A stretch of 29,034 bases of DNA, from the NCBI GenBank assembly GCA_964228555.1, contig CAXQZU010000038.1:1-29034 (forward strand). Direction: 5' to 3'. This document shows positions 28,471 through 29,034 of this stretch, one piece after another; position 1 is the first letter of the stretch, and each line of letters opens with the position of its first letter. The notes below the pieces were generated by a model. The model was not told the DNA's origin and made no database searches. It was given only the letters and a program-made list of their open reading frames with translations. This DNA comes from CAXQZU01 sp964228555. GTDB lineage: Bacteria; Planctomycetota; PLA2; JAEUHO01. The position numbers were made by a program, and so were the translations under genes.

Positions 28471-29034
28471 ATGGCGACGACCCCGACGGCCCGCACGCGG
28501 GCCACGACGCGAGCCGGCAGCGCGTGGCTGCTGGTGCCCCTCGTGCTGGCGGGCCTGCCGGTGGGTGCCTGCTCGCGCCCCGTGGCGCCCAGCGCCGCCC
28601 CGCTGGCGCTGGCCGAGGCGACGCCGGCCGGGCCCAAGGGCGCCTGTCCCTTCACGGGGGCCATGAGCACGGGGGCCAGCGGCGAGGCAGGCCCGGCCGG
28701 TGCCGCGCCTGCGGCGGCCGTCGTGGAGGGTGGCCCGGGCAACGACTACTGGTGGCCCAACCGGCTCGACCTGTCGGTGCTGCACCCCAACCCGCCGGCC
28801 GGCAACCCGATGGGTGCGGGCTTCGACTACGCCAGCGAGTTCAGCAAGCTCGACCTCAAGGCCGTGAAGAAGGACCTCGAGGCGGTGCTCACCACCTCGC
28901 AGGCCTGGGGGCCGGCCGACGCCGGCCCCTCCGGCGGCCGGCCGCTCCGCCGCGCCGGGCACAGCGCGGGCACCTCCCGCGTGCCGGCCGGGCGCGGGGG
29001 CTCGGCCTCGGGCACGCTCCGCTTCGCGCCGCTC
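28471..29034 (+). CDS. katG: Catalase-peroxidase KatG, N-terminal part with export signal (cut by window edge)
   Basis: 188 residues are open to the window edge. Residues 1-34 form a signal peptide with a hydrophobic core (AWLLVPLVLAGLPVGAC) and a possible lipobox at Cys34, so the enzyme is likely exported, like KatP-type proteins. KatG features follow: CPFTG (59-63), NDYWWPNRLDLSVLHPNPP (91-109), NPMGAGFDYASEF and LDLKAVKKDLEAVLTTSQAW. From residue 147 the sequence still aligns without gaps to KatG, but many invariant residues are replaced. The motif around the distal Arg-Trp-His reads RRAGHSAGTSR: Arg160 and His164 are kept and Trp is Gly163. Most changes fit A-to-C or T-to-G, suggesting poor sequence at the end. 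AGGAGG at 28455-28460 supports the ATG. Confidence 0.88.
   Translation, partial: MATTPTARTRATTRAGSAWLLVPLVLAGLPVGACSRPVAPSAAPLALAEATPAGPKGACPFTGAMSTGASGEAGPAGAAPAAAVVEGGPGNDYWWPNRLDLSVLHPNPPAGNPMGAGFDYASEFSKLDLKAVKKDLEAVLTTSQAWGPADAGPSGGRPLRRAGHSAGTSRVPAGRGGSASGTLRFAPL

Noticed and set aside
1..29034. A mobile element, prophage or defence island
   Set aside because: No transposase, integrase, terminal repeats, phage or toxin-antitoxin signatures were seen; composition and gene content look uniform and housekeeping.

Overview
The window is very GC-rich (roughly 70% or more by eye) and gene-dense, with short gaps and several ATGA, GTGA or TGATG junctions. It looks like an ordinary bacterial chromosome segment rather than a mobile island. 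The organism is Gram-negative-type: a type II secretion operon, lipoprotein signal peptides and futalosine-pathway menaquinone synthesis (MqnA) are present. The TsaC/Sua5-phosphatase fusion, the fused MFS/spermidine-synthase-like giant and the WYL regulator suggest Planctomycetota, with Myxococcota as an alternative. This placement is an inference. I see no transposase, integrase, phage gene or CRISPR array.

Layout. 1-1242: a response regulator cut by the window edge and a soluble NtrB-like histidine kinase (minus strand), with a small opposing membrane-protein ORF between them. 1320-2887: a TsaC/Sua5-YwlE-like phosphatase fusion followed by rpiB. 2988-5895: a complete three-gene proton-translocating transhydrogenase operon. 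5892-9455 (minus): a ~1190-residue membrane protein with a spermidine-synthase-like domain and a helical-repeat tail. 9614-9823 (minus): rpsU. 10155-18097: a type II secretion operon gspD-E-F-G-H-I-J with a structured leader. 18110-20211 (minus): mqnA-serS. 20428-21029 (minus): two tiny lipoprotein genes, each with its own promoter and terminator-like hairpin. 21189-22328 (minus): NadD fused behind six predicted membrane helices. 22427-23356: miaA. 23405-27057 (minus): ald, a MATE transporter and a WYL regulator, probably one operon. 27201-28001 (minus): an anchored protein with a polyglycine tail. 28146-28221: tRNA-Val(GAC). 28471-end: the start of an apparently exported KatG.

Themes. PntAB, NadD and alanine dehydrogenase all touch the NAD(P) pool, but they lie in separate transcription units. 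Of 25 complete stop codons read, 18 are TAG, 7 TGA and none TAA. Most TAG stops form CTAG, and two convergent gene pairs share one CTAG. Promoter -10 elements look like TAnnnT. Several lie 7-9 bases before a start codon that has no Shine-Dalgarno, suggesting leaderless transcripts.

The observations most worth checking are: the absent stop codon between gspF and gspG together with a strong hairpin in the spacer; the inverted repeat and GNRA-loop hairpin ahead of gspD; the membrane-anchored NadD; the arginine-phosphatase signature in the TsaC fusion; the C33 in tRNA-Val; and the sudden loss of conserved KatG residues in the last ~125 bases, which is more likely an end-of-contig sequence error than biology.
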